From assembly GCF_025264645.1 (NCBI RefSeq), contig NZ_CP073696.1, forward strand, positions 3,782,001-3,846,000: DNA of 64,000 bases. The letters run 5' to 3'. The position numbers and the translations under genes are program-made. The notes beneath the pieces were generated by a model, which worked only from the letters and a program-made list of their open reading frames with translations, did not search any database and had not been told where the DNA came from. Shown here one piece after another: positions 8,284 to 18,148 of the stretch. This DNA comes from Edaphobacter lichenicola. Its GTDB lineage: Bacteria; Acidobacteriota; Terriglobia; Terriglobales; Acidobacteriaceae. Positions within the stretch are counted from its first letter, which is position 1; every line of letters starts with the position of its first letter.

Positions 8284-10827
8284 TTACTCGGTCCGCAAAG
8301 CCTTCACTGGATCGGTGGAAGCCGCGCGACGCGCCGGTATTAGTCCTGCCACACAAGCGGAAACGATAAGCACCGTTGCCGCTCCGACGAATACCGCAGG
8401 GTCCTGTCCGGCCGCTCCATAGAGCTGCGTCTTTAGAAAGCGCATCCACAACAGAGCGATCGGAACACCAATCGCAAGCCCAAGGCCAGCTTGTAGCATC
8501 GCCTCGCGGAGCACCATGCTCACCACGCTGCCGCGCCCAGCACCAAGCGCCATCCGTATGCCGATCTCCGAGGTTCGCCTCGCGACCGTATATGCCGTTA
8601 CGCCGTACAAACCGACTGAGGCCAGCACCAGCGCCAGCACACCAAACATCAACGTCAGTCGAGCAATCAACTTCTCCTGGCTGAACTGACCATCGATCTG
8701 ATCGCTGAACGTACTGAAATTGACGACCGTCAGGTTCGGATTGATACTCGCAAGCGTCTGCCGCACCTGTGACTCAAGGCCCGCCGAATGCCCCTTCGTC
8801 TGCAGCGTAATCGACCCCGCATAGAGTGATCGAACCTCAGCTCCATCCGAGATCGGCGCATGCTGCAGGAGGGGACGGAAGAACATCGGCCGCACATCGT
8901 CGCGCGGCCTCATATACTTAACATCTGACACGACGCCAACGATCTCGATCTCACCAGAACTCTTCACACCCTCCAAACCGAAATGTGTTCCGATCGGATC
9001 GCTCCCCATCGGGAAGAACTTTTTGACAAACGCCTGATTCACCACTGCCACCAACGTCGAGGTCGCCGTATCTTGCCGGCCAACACCTCGTCCCCGCAGC
9101 ACCTTCTGGCCAATCGTTTGGAAGAAGTCAGGACTCACCCGCGCCCATGATGCGCCAATGTGATCATTCGGTCCCGGCTCCGGTCTGCCTTGCACAAAAA
9201 CGGCCTCACCCCAGTTATCACCATCCAACGGCGAATACGACGCCAGTCCTACTCTCTCCACTCCCGGCAGCGCACCGAAACTCTGCTCAATCTGGTCGTA
9301 GATCGACTGCAACTGATCAGGTTTGTATCCTGCGTTATCCGGACTGATGTGGACCACAACCCGATTCTCCGTCTGAAGACCGAAACTTTGATGCTCAAGC
9401 TTGTTCAAACTCCGGGTTAGCAGACCTGCTCCCACCAGCAGCACCAGCGACAAAGCCGCTTGAACCACCACCAAGGAACGCTGCAGCAGCGAAGACCCAT
9501 CCCGAGTCGACCGGTTCGATCCGCGCAATGCCTCGGCAGGTTCCGAGTGCGACGTAATCCACGCAGGCGCTATGCCGAACAGCAGTCCCGTCGCCATCGA
9601 CAGCGCAAACGCAAACCCAAGCACCGTCAGCGAGGGGCTCGCATGGATCGGAAGATTGGGTGCATCCGGGAACGCCAGCGATAGCAGCAGCCTCGTCCCG
9701 CCATACGCCACGACCAGCCCCGCGAACCCGCCCAGGCAGGCAAGTACGACGCTCTCGGTAAGCATCTGCCGGATAATCCTCTTCCTCTGCGCCCCCAGCG
9801 CCATCCGTAGCGACGTCTCCGCGCGACGTGCCATTCCACGTACCAGCACCAGGTTCGCAATGTTCGCACACGCGATCAGCAGCACCAGGGCAGAGATCCC
9901 CATAAGCAGGTTAAGTCCGCTCCGATACTGCTCCTGAAGATTAGCTATGCCCATTCCACCCGGCGTCAGTATCAGGTGCGTCTTCGCCAGCGCCTTTTTC
10001 CCATCTTCTGTCTGATATTCCGCCAGCTTCGTCAGCCACTGTCGCAAGCTAGCGCTCATCTTCTCCTGCAAAGAAGCCAACGCCACGCCAGGCTTCACAC
10101 GTCCCAACAAATAGATCCAGTTAAGCTCGGGTCGGCGCAAAAACGCCCCCGAATCGAGCAGCGGCTCCATCACCATTGGGATAAAGAAGTCTGGCGGCGA
10201 ATCACTCATTCTGTCGCCGTAAAACGACGGCGGCGTAATCCCGATGATCGTAATCGGATGCGTATTCAAAACGAACGTGCTTCCCACCACAGAAGGGTCT
10301 GCCGCATAGTCGCGACGCCACGTTTGATACGACATCACCGCTACCATCGGTGCGCCTTCGACGTCATCGGAGGGTAACATCATGCGTCCGGCAAACGGCT
10401 GCAGTTCAAAAGTCTGAAAGTAGTTCCCCGAAACAAATTCGCCCTGCGACGGCTTTGCCAGCGCACCGCCTACACTTCGGCGCGCTGTAATCGACCCAGG
10501 GGCGCTACCCGCCTGCATCGCAGCAAGGTTCTCAAACTCCGGCGTAGTATCCCGTAGATGTTTATAGAAGTCATAGGAAAATACCGAGTAGTCATCATTT
10601 TCAGGCGGCCCGCCAAGCACGCAGCAATCACCCTTATCGCCCACCCGCACCAAGGTCGTCGGATCGCTCACCGGAAGGTGTTGCAGAAGCACCGCATGCA
10701 CAAGCGTAAAAATAGCCGCATTCGCACCAATCCCCAGAGCCAGCGTCACAATCGCCGTCAGAGCGAATCCCGGCGCCTTCCGCAACTGCCGCAGCGCATA
10801 CTGCACGTCTTGAATAAATTTGTTCAA
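8284..10827 (-). CDS. ADOP-type MacB/FtsX-like ABC permease
   Basis: This 847-residue permease has the duplicated acidobacterial layout: an N-terminal amphipathic segment (IQDVQYALRQLRKAPGF), a first membrane helix, a MacB-like periplasmic domain, three helices, a second periplasmic domain and three final helices ending in PARRAASTDPVKALRTE. I place the start at TTG 10827, four bases after AGGAG, because the family begins exactly there; a longer frame back to 10908 adds about 27 unrelated residues. It is the only intact permease of the operon and would work with the flanking ATPases, the adaptor and TolC to export a small molecule or peptide. The substrate is unknown. Confidence 0.9.
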   Translation of the reverse strand: MNKFIQDVQYALRQLRKAPGFALTAIVTLALGIGANAAIFTLVHAVLLQHLPVSDPTTLVRVGDKGDCCVLGGPPENDDYSVFSYDFYKHLRDTTPEFENLAAMQAGSAPGSITARRSVGGALAKPSQGEFVSGNYFQTFELQPFAGRMMLPSDDVEGAPMVAVMSYQTWRRDYAADPSVVGSTFVLNTHPITIIGITPPSFYGDRMSDSPPDFFIPMVMEPLLDSGAFLRRPELNWIYLLGRVKPGVALASLQEKMSASLRQWLTKLAEYQTEDGKKALAKTHLILTPGGMGIANLQEQYRSGLNLLMGISALVLLIACANIANLVLVRGMARRAETSLRMALGAQRKRIIRQMLTESVVLACLGGFAGLVVAYGGTRLLLSLAFPDAPNLPIHASPSLTVLGFAFALSMATGLLFGIAPAWITSHSEPAEALRGSNRSTRDGSSLLQRSLVVVQAALSLVLLVGAGLLTRSLNKLEHQSFGLQTENRVVVHISPDNAGYKPDQLQSIYDQIEQSFGALPGVERVGLASYSPLDGDNWGEAVFVQGRPEPGPNDHIGASWARVSPDFFQTIGQKVLRGRGVGRQDTATSTLVAVVNQAFVKKFFPMGSDPIGTHFGLEGVKSSGEIEIVGVVSDVKYMRPRDDVRPMFFRPLLQHAPISDGAEVRSLYAGSITLQTKGHSAGLESQVRQTLASINPNLTVVNFSTFSDQIDGQFSQEKLIARLTLMFGVLALVLASVGLYGVTAYTVARRTSEIGIRMALGAGRGSVVSMVLREAMLQAGLGLAIGVPIALLWMRFLKTQLYGAAGQDPAVFVGAATVLIVSACVAGLIPARRAASTDPVKALRTE

Positions 10828-10892
10828 CGATCTCCTCACCTGTGCAACCCGCTCGCACACTCGGCACTCAGTAATTGCGGCTACGCTTCTGA

Positions 10893-11291
10893 TTAACTCT
10901 TGCTGCAACCCTTAGTGGCCGCCGTCCGTGATGCGATGTTCAGTCTCGCAGAGCCAACATCAACACGAACCCCGGCAGACTCCATCTGCGGGTTCATACC
11001 TGGCCGCCGTGCCGAACACCCTCTCCGACGACCGTCACCAATCGTCTTCAGAGTCGAAATCAGCACAGCTCGTGCCACCTTCAGCTCGGTCAGAGCCACG
11101 GAACGCAATGCAGGCTTCTTGCAAGCTGTGGCATGTACTGGACGCACCCCTCCAACTACGCTAAGAGCCACCACGTTGAGAGCGAGACCTAGCAAGACGA
11201 GCGGAACTACAGTCGCTGCAGTTCCTGACAATCCAATCGCCCGGCACATCTGTCGCAACTCCGCTCTCAAGTCCTCTAGTAACGTCGTCAT
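10893..11291 (-). pseudogene. Probable degenerate ADOP permease fragment
   Basis: The 132-codon frame starts at ATG 11291, which overlaps the stop of the upstream ATPase gene by four bases (ATGA), a tight translational coupling. Its first 45 residues begin MTTLLEDLRAELRQM and run into one hydrophobic helix (about 25-47), matching the start of an ADOP permease in layout but with the usual SPGF and ALGIGAN motifs lost. The rest is basic, has no membrane segment and resembles nothing I recognise. The likely reading is a decayed permease kept in the operon. It could instead be a real small single-span membrane protein. Confidence 0.5.
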
Positions 11292-12007
11292 GCCTCTACC
11301 TCCGCTAACAGTTGATTGAGTTCGCCCTCCGCCACAACCTTTCCATCAAACAGGTGCACCTGGCGCTCCGCATGTGCAGCGAACCGCGGATCGTGTGTCA
11401 CCATGCAAATCGTCGCGCCCTCCGCATGCAGCTCCTGAAGCAGCTTCATCACGGCCTCACCATTCTTTGAATCAAGGTTTCCGGTCGGTTCGTCCGCCAG
11501 CAGGATGGAGGGCGAACCCGCCAGCGCTCGGGCCACTGCAACCCTCTGCTGTTGACCGCCCGAGAGCTGCGCCGGGTAGTGACGCATGCGGTGCGCCATA
11601 TTTACCCGTTCGAGCGACTCCTGCACACGCTTCTTCCGCTCCGCTGCCGGCATCCCCGCCCGATACGTCAGCGGTAACTCGACATTCTCAGCAACCGTAA
11701 GATCACCAATCAGGTTGAAACTCTGGAAGATGAACCCAATCTCCTGATTACGAATCCTCGAACGATCCGCAAAGTTCAGGTTCGCCACCTCTTTGCCGTT
11801 GAGCGTATAGCGCCCGGCCGTCGGCGTATCGAGCAGCCCAATAATCGACAGCAGCGTCGACTTCCCACATCCCGAAGGCCCCGACATCGCCACATACTCA
11901 CCGCGGTTGATATTCAAATGCACGCCGGACAACGCATGCGTCTCAATCTCATCGGTGTAAAAAATCTTCTTCAGGTCTTCGATTTGAATCATCGTCTCTG
12001 CGGCCAT
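11288..12007 (-). CDS. MacB-type ABC transporter ATPase
   Basis: This is a complete 239-residue ATPase with Walker A SGPSGCGKST (about 42-51), signature LSGGQQQRVAVARAL and Walker B LLADEPTGNLDS. It starts at ATG 12007 behind GGGAGA and follows the adaptor gene by 40 bases. It is the closest in sequence to classical MacB/LolD ATPases. The permease that should follow it is represented only by a decayed fragment, so it may now drive the intact ADOP permease at 8284. Two ATPases with one permease in the same operon is unusual. Confidence 0.93.
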   Translation of the reverse strand: MAAETMIQIEDLKKIFYTDEIETHALSGVHLNINRGEYVAMSGPSGCGKSTLLSIIGLLDTPTAGRYTLNGKEVANLNFADRSRIRNQEIGFIFQSFNLIGDLTVAENVELPLTYRAGMPAAERKKRVQESLERVNMAHRMRHYPAQLSGGQQQRVAVARALAGSPSILLADEPTGNLDSKNGEAVMKLLQELHAEGATICMVTHDPRFAAHAERQVHLFDGKVVAEGELNQLLAEVEA

Positions 12008-12047
12008 CGTTTGCTCTCCCTTATCGTCGTTTCCGCCAGGCGTGTGC

Positions 12048-13307
12048 CTAATTCAGGCGGATCTTATCTGTGTTGTCCCAGCGGCTCATGTCGGACAGGA
12101 TGACGGTGTCGCCCTCCTGCAGTCCCTCAAGCACCTGAATGCTATTCACCGATGCGCGTCCAACCTTCACCGGAACCCGCACCGCTGTCTTTCCTTCCGT
12201 ACCCAGTTTGAACAGGCTGATCGTACTGTTCTCGTTTCCAAACGCCGGCCGTCCTACGTACAACACGTCAGACATCCTGTCCAGGTCGATCGTTCCGTCC
12301 ACACTCAGGTCGGGGCGGGCGCCTTGCGGCAACGCTCCAGCAAGTTCTACGTCAACCGTCACAGTTCCGTTCAATACCGCTGGATCAATTCTCACAACCT
12401 TGCCGTTGATTACGCCGTTATGCGTATCGATCTCGGCCGGTTGCCCAATCTGGATGTCCCTCGCCTGCGTCTCGGCAATCTTCAAAGTTGCCTTCAGCTG
12501 GTCGAGCTGCACTACCTTAGCAAGAGTCGTACCCGGAGCCACATGTTCGCCCACTTGATGCGGCAGCTCCGATAGAACACCACTGATACCCGCCTTCACA
12601 CTCAACGCATCCAGCTGCTTTTGCTTCAATCCCAACAACGCCTTCGCCTGGTCGACCTTGGTCTGCTGCACCGCTAGCTGTGTTTCAATCGCCTTTTCGT
12701 TCAATGTCACCCGCTGCTTCTCGAGGTCATTGCGCGTCCTCAGCTCGTCAGCCTTGCCCTTCGAGGCGCTGTAAGTCAATCCGCTGATCACGCCCAGGTC
12801 GTACAGAGATTTATCTGTCTGAGCCTGTAGTTGTGCCTGGCTATGGTCCGCTCCTACCGTAGCCGCGGCAGCTTTTTGATCCATCAGATCACTCTGAACC
12901 TTGGCACGCGTGTTGATATAGTCCGCTTCAGCCCCCTTCAACTGCAGCTGAGCATCCAGCAACTCCTGTTGCAATTGAGGATCCACGAGATCCATCAACA
13001 CCGTGTCCGGCTCAACCTTGGCACCAGGCAGCACGCGAATACGCACCACGGTAGCCTCGGTCTCCGACGGAATCAGCCGGATCTTGTCCTCTCGCGGCAC
13101 CAGCGACCCCGGCCCACGCACCTGTCTCAACAGCGGTCCCCGTTTCACCGCATCAGTCCACACAGTCGCGCGATCAACCTCAGGTGCGGCCGGCTTCAAC
13201 CGCGTCACGAAAAACGCAATCACCGCAAGAGCAACCACCGCGCATCCGCCAGCAATCCATTGCTGACGCATCTTCTTTTTTTTGATATCCGGTCTAGAGA
13301 TGTCCAT
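12048..13307 (-). CDS. MacA/HlyD-type periplasmic adaptor protein
   Basis: The protein begins MDISRPDIKKKKMRQQ, a basic stretch before one membrane helix (about 15-35), and continues with a lipoyl-like half (about 70-120), a long alpha-helical hairpin (about 120-240) and beta-barrel and membrane-proximal domains. This is the adaptor that links an inner-membrane ABC pump to TolC. I chose ATG 13307, giving 419 residues; an upstream ATG at 13349 adds 14 residues with no better ribosome site. It is the first gene of the efflux operon, so the operon promoter should lie between here and the ligD stop at 13438. Confidence 0.88.
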   Translation of the reverse strand: MDISRPDIKKKKMRQQWIAGGCAVVALAVIAFFVTRLKPAAPEVDRATVWTDAVKRGPLLRQVRGPGSLVPREDKIRLIPSETEATVVRIRVLPGAKVEPDTVLMDLVDPQLQQELLDAQLQLKGAEADYINTRAKVQSDLMDQKAAAATVGADHSQAQLQAQTDKSLYDLGVISGLTYSASKGKADELRTRNDLEKQRVTLNEKAIETQLAVQQTKVDQAKALLGLKQKQLDALSVKAGISGVLSELPHQVGEHVAPGTTLAKVVQLDQLKATLKIAETQARDIQIGQPAEIDTHNGVINGKVVRIDPAVLNGTVTVDVELAGALPQGARPDLSVDGTIDLDRMSDVLYVGRPAFGNENSTISLFKLGTEGKTAVRVPVKVGRASVNSIQVLEGLQEGDTVILSDMSRWDNTDKIRLN

Positions 13308-13437
13308 TGCGCCATAGAAAGTTGCAAGCGCATGGCCAATCTCGTCCATTTATTTTCAAACACTTAGAGGCGTCACCCAGCCCAAACCGTCCGCAAACGA
13401 AACAAACTGTCCACAACCGAACACTTTGAACAACACC

Positions 13438-16200
13438 CTATTTGGCTACGGAGATTTTGAAGAGACCCAGCAACTTTGAAGAAATATTTTGCTGCGTTTT
13501 GAAAAAATTCTTCCAAGGATCACGACCTAGCTTCCCCCTCCACCCAGCAAAATCAGCGGCACGGACAATAGGACGCTCCTGCAACTTCAGATCGTTCCAG
13601 CTCAGTGGCAGCGAGACAGCGGCACCAGCCCGAGCCCGCGGAGAGAACGCTGCAACCGCGGTCGCACCACGCTCATTCCGCAAATAATCGAGAAAGATCT
13701 TCTCTTTTCGCGCAGCTTTACTCATCTTCGTCAGGTACAAACTTGGCTGAACCTTCTCCATCTGCACCACGAACGCATGGGCGAACTGTTTGATCACCGT
13801 CCAATCATGTTCCGGCTCAATCGGCACCACCACATGCAGCCCCTTACCACCCGTACTCTTCAAAAAGCTCTCCAGCCCAAGCTTCTTAAGCTCCTTGCGG
13901 ACTTCGCCAGCGCTTGCTGCAAGCCTGGCCCATGGCACCGTAGGGTCAGGATCTAGATCAATAATGATGCGATCGGGATGTTCCAGATCTTCATTGCGAG
14001 ATCCCCACGGATGCACCTCGAGCACACCCATCTGTGCCAGCCCGGCCAACGCCTCCGCGCTAGACAACGTAATGTAAGGCTCGATCTTCCCCGTCTTTTT
14101 ATCCGGAATATCGACCGCAGTGACACCAGGCGGCATCAAGTGGTTCATGTGTTTCTGATAGAAGCACTGCTTCTCACTACCCTCAGGGCAACGCACAAGC
14201 GACAGAGGACGCCCTTCAACATGCGGCAGCATGTATGGCGCAATCGCCCAGTAGTAGTCAGCGAGTTGCTGCTTGGTAAGCTGCGTTTCTACATCAAGGA
14301 TCTTCTCCGCATGCGTCAGCCGCACCGGAGCACTCTCCGCCGCGGTCGCTTTCGCAGCTTTCCTCGGTACGTCCTTTGCCCGAGTAGCTTCTGCAGGAAC
14401 TGCCTTCGCTGCAATACCACCAGCAGAACCGGAGTACGAAGTACGCTTCATACTATGAGATCGCGGCACCACAGTAGGCTCTTCCTTTCGAACCTCCATC
14501 GCAGGTTTGTCCTCCCGCAATCCCTTGAACGACGCCTGCCGAACAAGGTTATCCGCAGTCCATGTCGCAAAGTTAACCTGCGCCACCAGTTTCGGCTTCA
14601 CCCAGACAGCCCCTTTTCGAGCGTCGCCCGGCAGCTTCTCAAACGGCATGGCACTCTGACGCAGCTCATCCAACTGGTCGCGAAGGACACGATGAGTCTT
14701 CTGCGTAAAACCCGTGCCTGTACGCCCCGCATAGATTAACTTCTTCGCGTCATAGTACCCAAGCAACAACGCTCCAACTCCATGAGTTCCATTCGATGGC
14801 AACGTAAACCCACCAATAACAAACTCCTGCTCATGAACGCACTTCAGCTTCAGCCAATCGCCACCCCGCCCACTTGAATACTTGCTCGCTGCACGTTTTG
14901 AGATGATCCCCTCAACATGCAGCTCGCAAGCCTTCTCAAAGAAGACCTCGCCGCTCGTCTCAATATGCTCGCTGAGGCGCAAAAACTCACCACCATTTTT
15001 GAGCAGTGTGGGAAGTAGCGCCTTGCGTTCAACCAGCGGCAGCCCCCGAAGACTGTGCCCATTCAGATGAAGCAGATCAAACACAAAATAACTGAGCGGC
15101 TTCTTCACACCCTCTTGAAATGCGGCCTGCAAATCGGCAAAGCTGGTGTTTCCGTTCTCGGCAAGCACGACCACCTCACCATCCAAAATCGCCTTCTCCG
15201 CTGGAAGGCCTCCTACGAGGGCAGCAATCGTCTTCATCCGATGCGTCCAGTCCAACCCTGTCCGCGTCAGCAGTTGCACTTTATCGCCATCCTTGCGAGC
15301 CTGAATTCGATAACCGTCAAGCTTCAACTCATGCAGCCAGCCTGCGCCACTCGGCGGTGTCGTCGCCTGCAACGCAAGCTCCGGAGTAACAAACTGCGGC
15401 AGCTTCTCCTTTGGTGCACCATGTGGCACAGAGAGTTTGACCGCACGCGCAGATTTACTCGAAGCCCCACCGCCAGGCGTCGCACTCTTCGCATCGTTCC
15501 GGTACCACGCGTTGCCCTTCGCGGTCTCCTTCGAGTTCCACACATGGTCTTCGTTCTTCGCAATCTCGTCGAGGCCTCGCCCGGTCACAACGCTGTTCGG
15601 TGCCTCATCCGTGATCGGCGGATCGTCTTTGCCTCTCTCAAACTCGTCATGCTCTTTGATCAGCAACCAGTTTGGCTTGCTCTCATTCGCAGCCTTGCCG
15701 CCCATGCGAATCAGCGCCCACTTCCCCTTCATCTTCGTGCCATGCATGATGAACTTCAACGAACCCGTACGCAGTCCCGCGTCCACATCAGTATGACCAG
15801 CCTGTGGCTCCCAAGTCCCCTGGTCCCACACCATGACGGTGCCGCCACCATACTGGCCCTTCGGAATGATCCCCTCAAACCCGCCATAATCAATCGGATG
15901 ATCTTCCACCTGCACGGCGAGCCGTTTGTCGCCGGTAAAGTAGCTCGGCCCCTTAGCGACTGCCCAGCTCTTCAGCACACCGTTCCAACCAAGCCGAAAG
16001 TCATAGTGCAGACGCGTCGCCGCATGCTTCTGAATCACAAAGGGCAACGGCTGATTATTGAAAAACTTCTTCTTCGCCGACCCACTAGGCTCACCCGTAA
16101 TCTCAAAGTCCCGCATCGAGCGGTAGAGCCCAAGCTGCTCGTCGACCGCGTCCGCCGCAGACGCTGGTGCCTTCGACTTCGTTCTCTTCTTCGTAGCCAT
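13438..16200 (-). CDS. ligD: Multidomain DNA ligase D (phosphoesterase-ligase-polymerase)
   Basis: The 920-residue enzyme has the domain order phosphoesterase (about 45-190, with IQKHAATRLHYDFRL), ATP-dependent ligase (about 275-580; ELKLDGYR places the adenylated lysine at 293) and archaeo-eukaryotic primase-like polymerase (about 630-910; metal ligands in IDLDPD and a STGGKGLH segment). This order matches Pseudomonas LigD rather than mycobacterial LigD. The protein repairs double-strand breaks together with Ku by trimming, filling and sealing ends. The start is six bases after the ku stop, so both are in one operon. Ala- and Lys-rich linkers separate the ligase and polymerase domains. Confidence 0.96.
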   Translation of the reverse strand: MATKKRTKSKAPASAADAVDEQLGLYRSMRDFEITGEPSGSAKKKFFNNQPLPFVIQKHAATRLHYDFRLGWNGVLKSWAVAKGPSYFTGDKRLAVQVEDHPIDYGGFEGIIPKGQYGGGTVMVWDQGTWEPQAGHTDVDAGLRTGSLKFIMHGTKMKGKWALIRMGGKAANESKPNWLLIKEHDEFERGKDDPPITDEAPNSVVTGRGLDEIAKNEDHVWNSKETAKGNAWYRNDAKSATPGGGASSKSARAVKLSVPHGAPKEKLPQFVTPELALQATTPPSGAGWLHELKLDGYRIQARKDGDKVQLLTRTGLDWTHRMKTIAALVGGLPAEKAILDGEVVVLAENGNTSFADLQAAFQEGVKKPLSYFVFDLLHLNGHSLRGLPLVERKALLPTLLKNGGEFLRLSEHIETSGEVFFEKACELHVEGIISKRAASKYSSGRGGDWLKLKCVHEQEFVIGGFTLPSNGTHGVGALLLGYYDAKKLIYAGRTGTGFTQKTHRVLRDQLDELRQSAMPFEKLPGDARKGAVWVKPKLVAQVNFATWTADNLVRQASFKGLREDKPAMEVRKEEPTVVPRSHSMKRTSYSGSAGGIAAKAVPAEATRAKDVPRKAAKATAAESAPVRLTHAEKILDVETQLTKQQLADYYWAIAPYMLPHVEGRPLSLVRCPEGSEKQCFYQKHMNHLMPPGVTAVDIPDKKTGKIEPYITLSSAEALAGLAQMGVLEVHPWGSRNEDLEHPDRIIIDLDPDPTVPWARLAASAGEVRKELKKLGLESFLKSTGGKGLHVVVPIEPEHDWTVIKQFAHAFVVQMEKVQPSLYLTKMSKAARKEKIFLDYLRNERGATAVAAFSPRARAGAAVSLPLSWNDLKLQERPIVRAADFAGWRGKLGRDPWKNFFKTQQNISSKLLGLFKISVAK

Positions 16201-16206
16201 AGCGTT

Positions 16207-17106
16207 CTATGCCGACTTCTTTTGCTTACTCGCCTTCGTTCTTGCAGGCTTTACCAGCGTAATGCCCTTCTTCGCCGTTGCAGCAGACTTCGTCGCAGCT
16301 TTTTTCTTAGTCGCCGGCGCTTCATCACCACGCACGCTCTTCCGCAACGCATCCATCAGGTTGATCACCTTAGCTGACTTCGGTGCTGCCTCATCCCGTG
16401 GAATCGGCTTGTGCGCAATCTTGGCCTTAACCAGCTCGCGCAGCGCAGCCTCATACTCATCCTTGAACTTCTCCGGCGCAAACTTCGCAGCTTTGCGCTT
16501 AATCAGCTCCTTCGCCAAAGAAAGTTGATCCTCATCCACCGCAACCTTCTTAATCTCTCCAAAGTACTCCGCGGGATTCCGCAGCTCCTCTGCATAGCGC
16601 ATCGTATAGGCCATCATGCCCGCAAGCTTGTCATCACTAGGCGCAGAGATCGCCACCAGATGCTCACGTCCACCAAACGCGATCTTGCCCAAGGCAACTT
16701 TCTTCGTCGCTTGCAGTGCCTTCCGAACCACTGCAAAAGCCTCACCCTGCATGTCGTCTTCCGGCACGACAAAATAAGGTTTCTCAAAGAACTCGGGATC
16801 TAATTCATCCTCATCGACGAGCTGAGTTACCGCGAGCGTATGCCGAGACGGAATGCGCAGATGCTCAATCTCATCCGGCTCAACCATCACGTACTCCCCC
16901 TTGCGATACTCATATCCCTTCACGATGTCCGCATTCTCGATCGGCTCTTCATCGCCCGAGACCTTCTGGTGCTTGATTCGCTCTCCGCTCTTGCGGCTGA
17001 GCTGGTGGAAGTGAATCTCGCTCTTCGACTCCGTCGCGGGAAACAGTTTGACCCCGAACGATACAAGAGAGATTTGGATCTGACCTGACCAATACGGACG
17101 TGGCAT
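16207..17106 (-). CDS. ku: Ku protein for non-homologous end joining
   Basis: The 299-residue protein starts MPRPYWSGQIQISLVSFGVK and has the bacterial Ku core beta-barrel and bridge (about 1-250), including an ITQ-like region with SRHTLAVTQLVDEDELDP. The last 45 residues are a Lys/Ala-rich tail, the part that in other Ku proteins binds DNA or recruits LigD. Ku homodimers thread onto broken DNA ends and recruit LigD. The gene is the first of a two-gene operon with ligD. Confidence 0.96.
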   Translation of the reverse strand: MPRPYWSGQIQISLVSFGVKLFPATESKSEIHFHQLSRKSGERIKHQKVSGDEEPIENADIVKGYEYRKGEYVMVEPDEIEHLRIPSRHTLAVTQLVDEDELDPEFFEKPYFVVPEDDMQGEAFAVVRKALQATKKVALGKIAFGGREHLVAISAPSDDKLAGMMAYTMRYAEELRNPAEYFGEIKKVAVDEDQLSLAKELIKRKAAKFAPEKFKDEYEAALRELVKAKIAHKPIPRDEAAPKSAKVINLMDALRKSVRGDEAPATKKKAATKSAATAKKGITLVKPARTKASKQKKSA

Positions 17107-17272
17107 ATGGAGTTCTCCAAAAGATTGGAAGCAATTTCGCGCTTGGAAGATGCATTAGCTGATGCAAGGAGAGTCTAACCCGCTTGACACCTGATCTTCT
17201 CCATACGATTACCACTAGCAGTTCATGCCCCTCCACGAAGCCAGATCACAACCCTATACTGAAGCTCGACAC

Positions 17273-18148
17273 ATGCTCACACCGCTCAATGTAATCGCCG
17301 CCGTACTGACCCTTTCTCCTTTTCTGGCCGCGGCCTTCTTGGGCGAAATCATGCTCCGACATATACAAGCTTTTCCTATAGCAGCAAGGGTGCTATTGCC
17401 CATCGCCCTGTGCGTCCCATACCTTCTGGTGACCATCTCCGCAGGCAACTTTCGTTGGAGCTGGCTCGCCCTCTACGCTCTTCTACCGGTCGTAGTCGCT
17501 CTCCTCATGCATCAAGCCGCGCAAGCCGACCCGCACCAAACCGGCAACTGGCGCGACCTTCTGGTTCTCCTCACTCTCGGCCTCGCAGTCGACCTCCGCT
17601 GGTTCGAATCCGCGTGGCCCCCGCACCTCGCCGTCTTCAACAAGATGCTACTGCTCGACGCAGGCATCTATGGCATCCTCTACATCCGCCAACTCGACGG
17701 CGTCGGCTTCGATCTGCGCATTAAACTCCGCGACATCGGCATCGGCTTACGAGAGTGCGTTTTCTACCTTCCAATCGCACTCATACTCGGCCTAAACCTC
17801 AGCTTCCTGCACTTCCATCCACACTGGCCACGACTCTTGCAACTCGTCGGAGCCTATCTCTTCACCTTCTCCTTTATCGCAGTCCCCGAGGAGCTCTTCT
17901 TCCGCGGCTGGATGCAGAACCTCCTCGAGCGGCGTATCGGCCGTCGTGCAGCACTTTTTCTGACAGCCTGCATCTTCGGTTTGTCTCACTTCAACAAACG
18001 CGCCCTTCACTTCAATTGGCGCTACGTTCTGCTCGCTGCGATCGCAGGAGTCTTCTACGGCAGGGCTTGGCGTCAAGACCGGCGCGTCGGCGCATCCGCC
18101 GTCACCCACGCCACCGTCGATACCTTATGGTCCATCTGGTTGAGATGA
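17273..18148 (+). CDS. CPBP-family intramembrane protease
   Basis: The 291-residue integral membrane protein has about eight hydrophobic helices. It contains all three CPBP (Abi) motifs: EELFFR (Glu206, Glu207, Arg211), FGLSH (His239) and THATVD near the C-terminus. The family cleaves substrates inside the membrane; examples include the CAAX prenyl protease Rce1. I prefer ATG 17273 because the frame back to 17225 only adds a polar stretch; neither start has a clear ribosome site. Its 3' end overlaps the convergent gene at 18073-18843, which encodes a relative. The substrate is unknown. Confidence 0.82.
   Translation: MLTPLNVIAAVLTLSPFLAAAFLGEIMLRHIQAFPIAARVLLPIALCVPYLLVTISAGNFRWSWLALYALLPVVVALLMHQAAQADPHQTGNWRDLLVLLTLGLAVDLRWFESAWPPHLAVFNKMLLLDAGIYGILYIRQLDGVGFDLRIKLRDIGIGLRECVFYLPIALILGLNLSFLHFHPHWPRLLQLVGAYLFTFSFIAVPEELFFRGWMQNLLERRIGRRAALFLTACIFGLSHFNKRALHFNWRYVLLAAIAGVFYGRAWRQDRRVGASAVTHATVDTLWSIWLR

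Noticed and set aside
13369..13386. Possible sigma-54 -24/-12 element (GG-N10-GC) on the minus strand before the efflux operon
   Set aside because: Only the GG and GC pairs match; flanking consensus bases (TGGCAC, TTGCA) do not. It is interesting because the operon encodes a sigma-54 activator, but too weak to report as a promoter.
15055..16377. 440-codon open frame on the plus strand across ligD/ku
   Set aside because: It is antisense to the ligD and ku genes, has a basic, low-information translation and no domain. High GC content of the true genes explains it.
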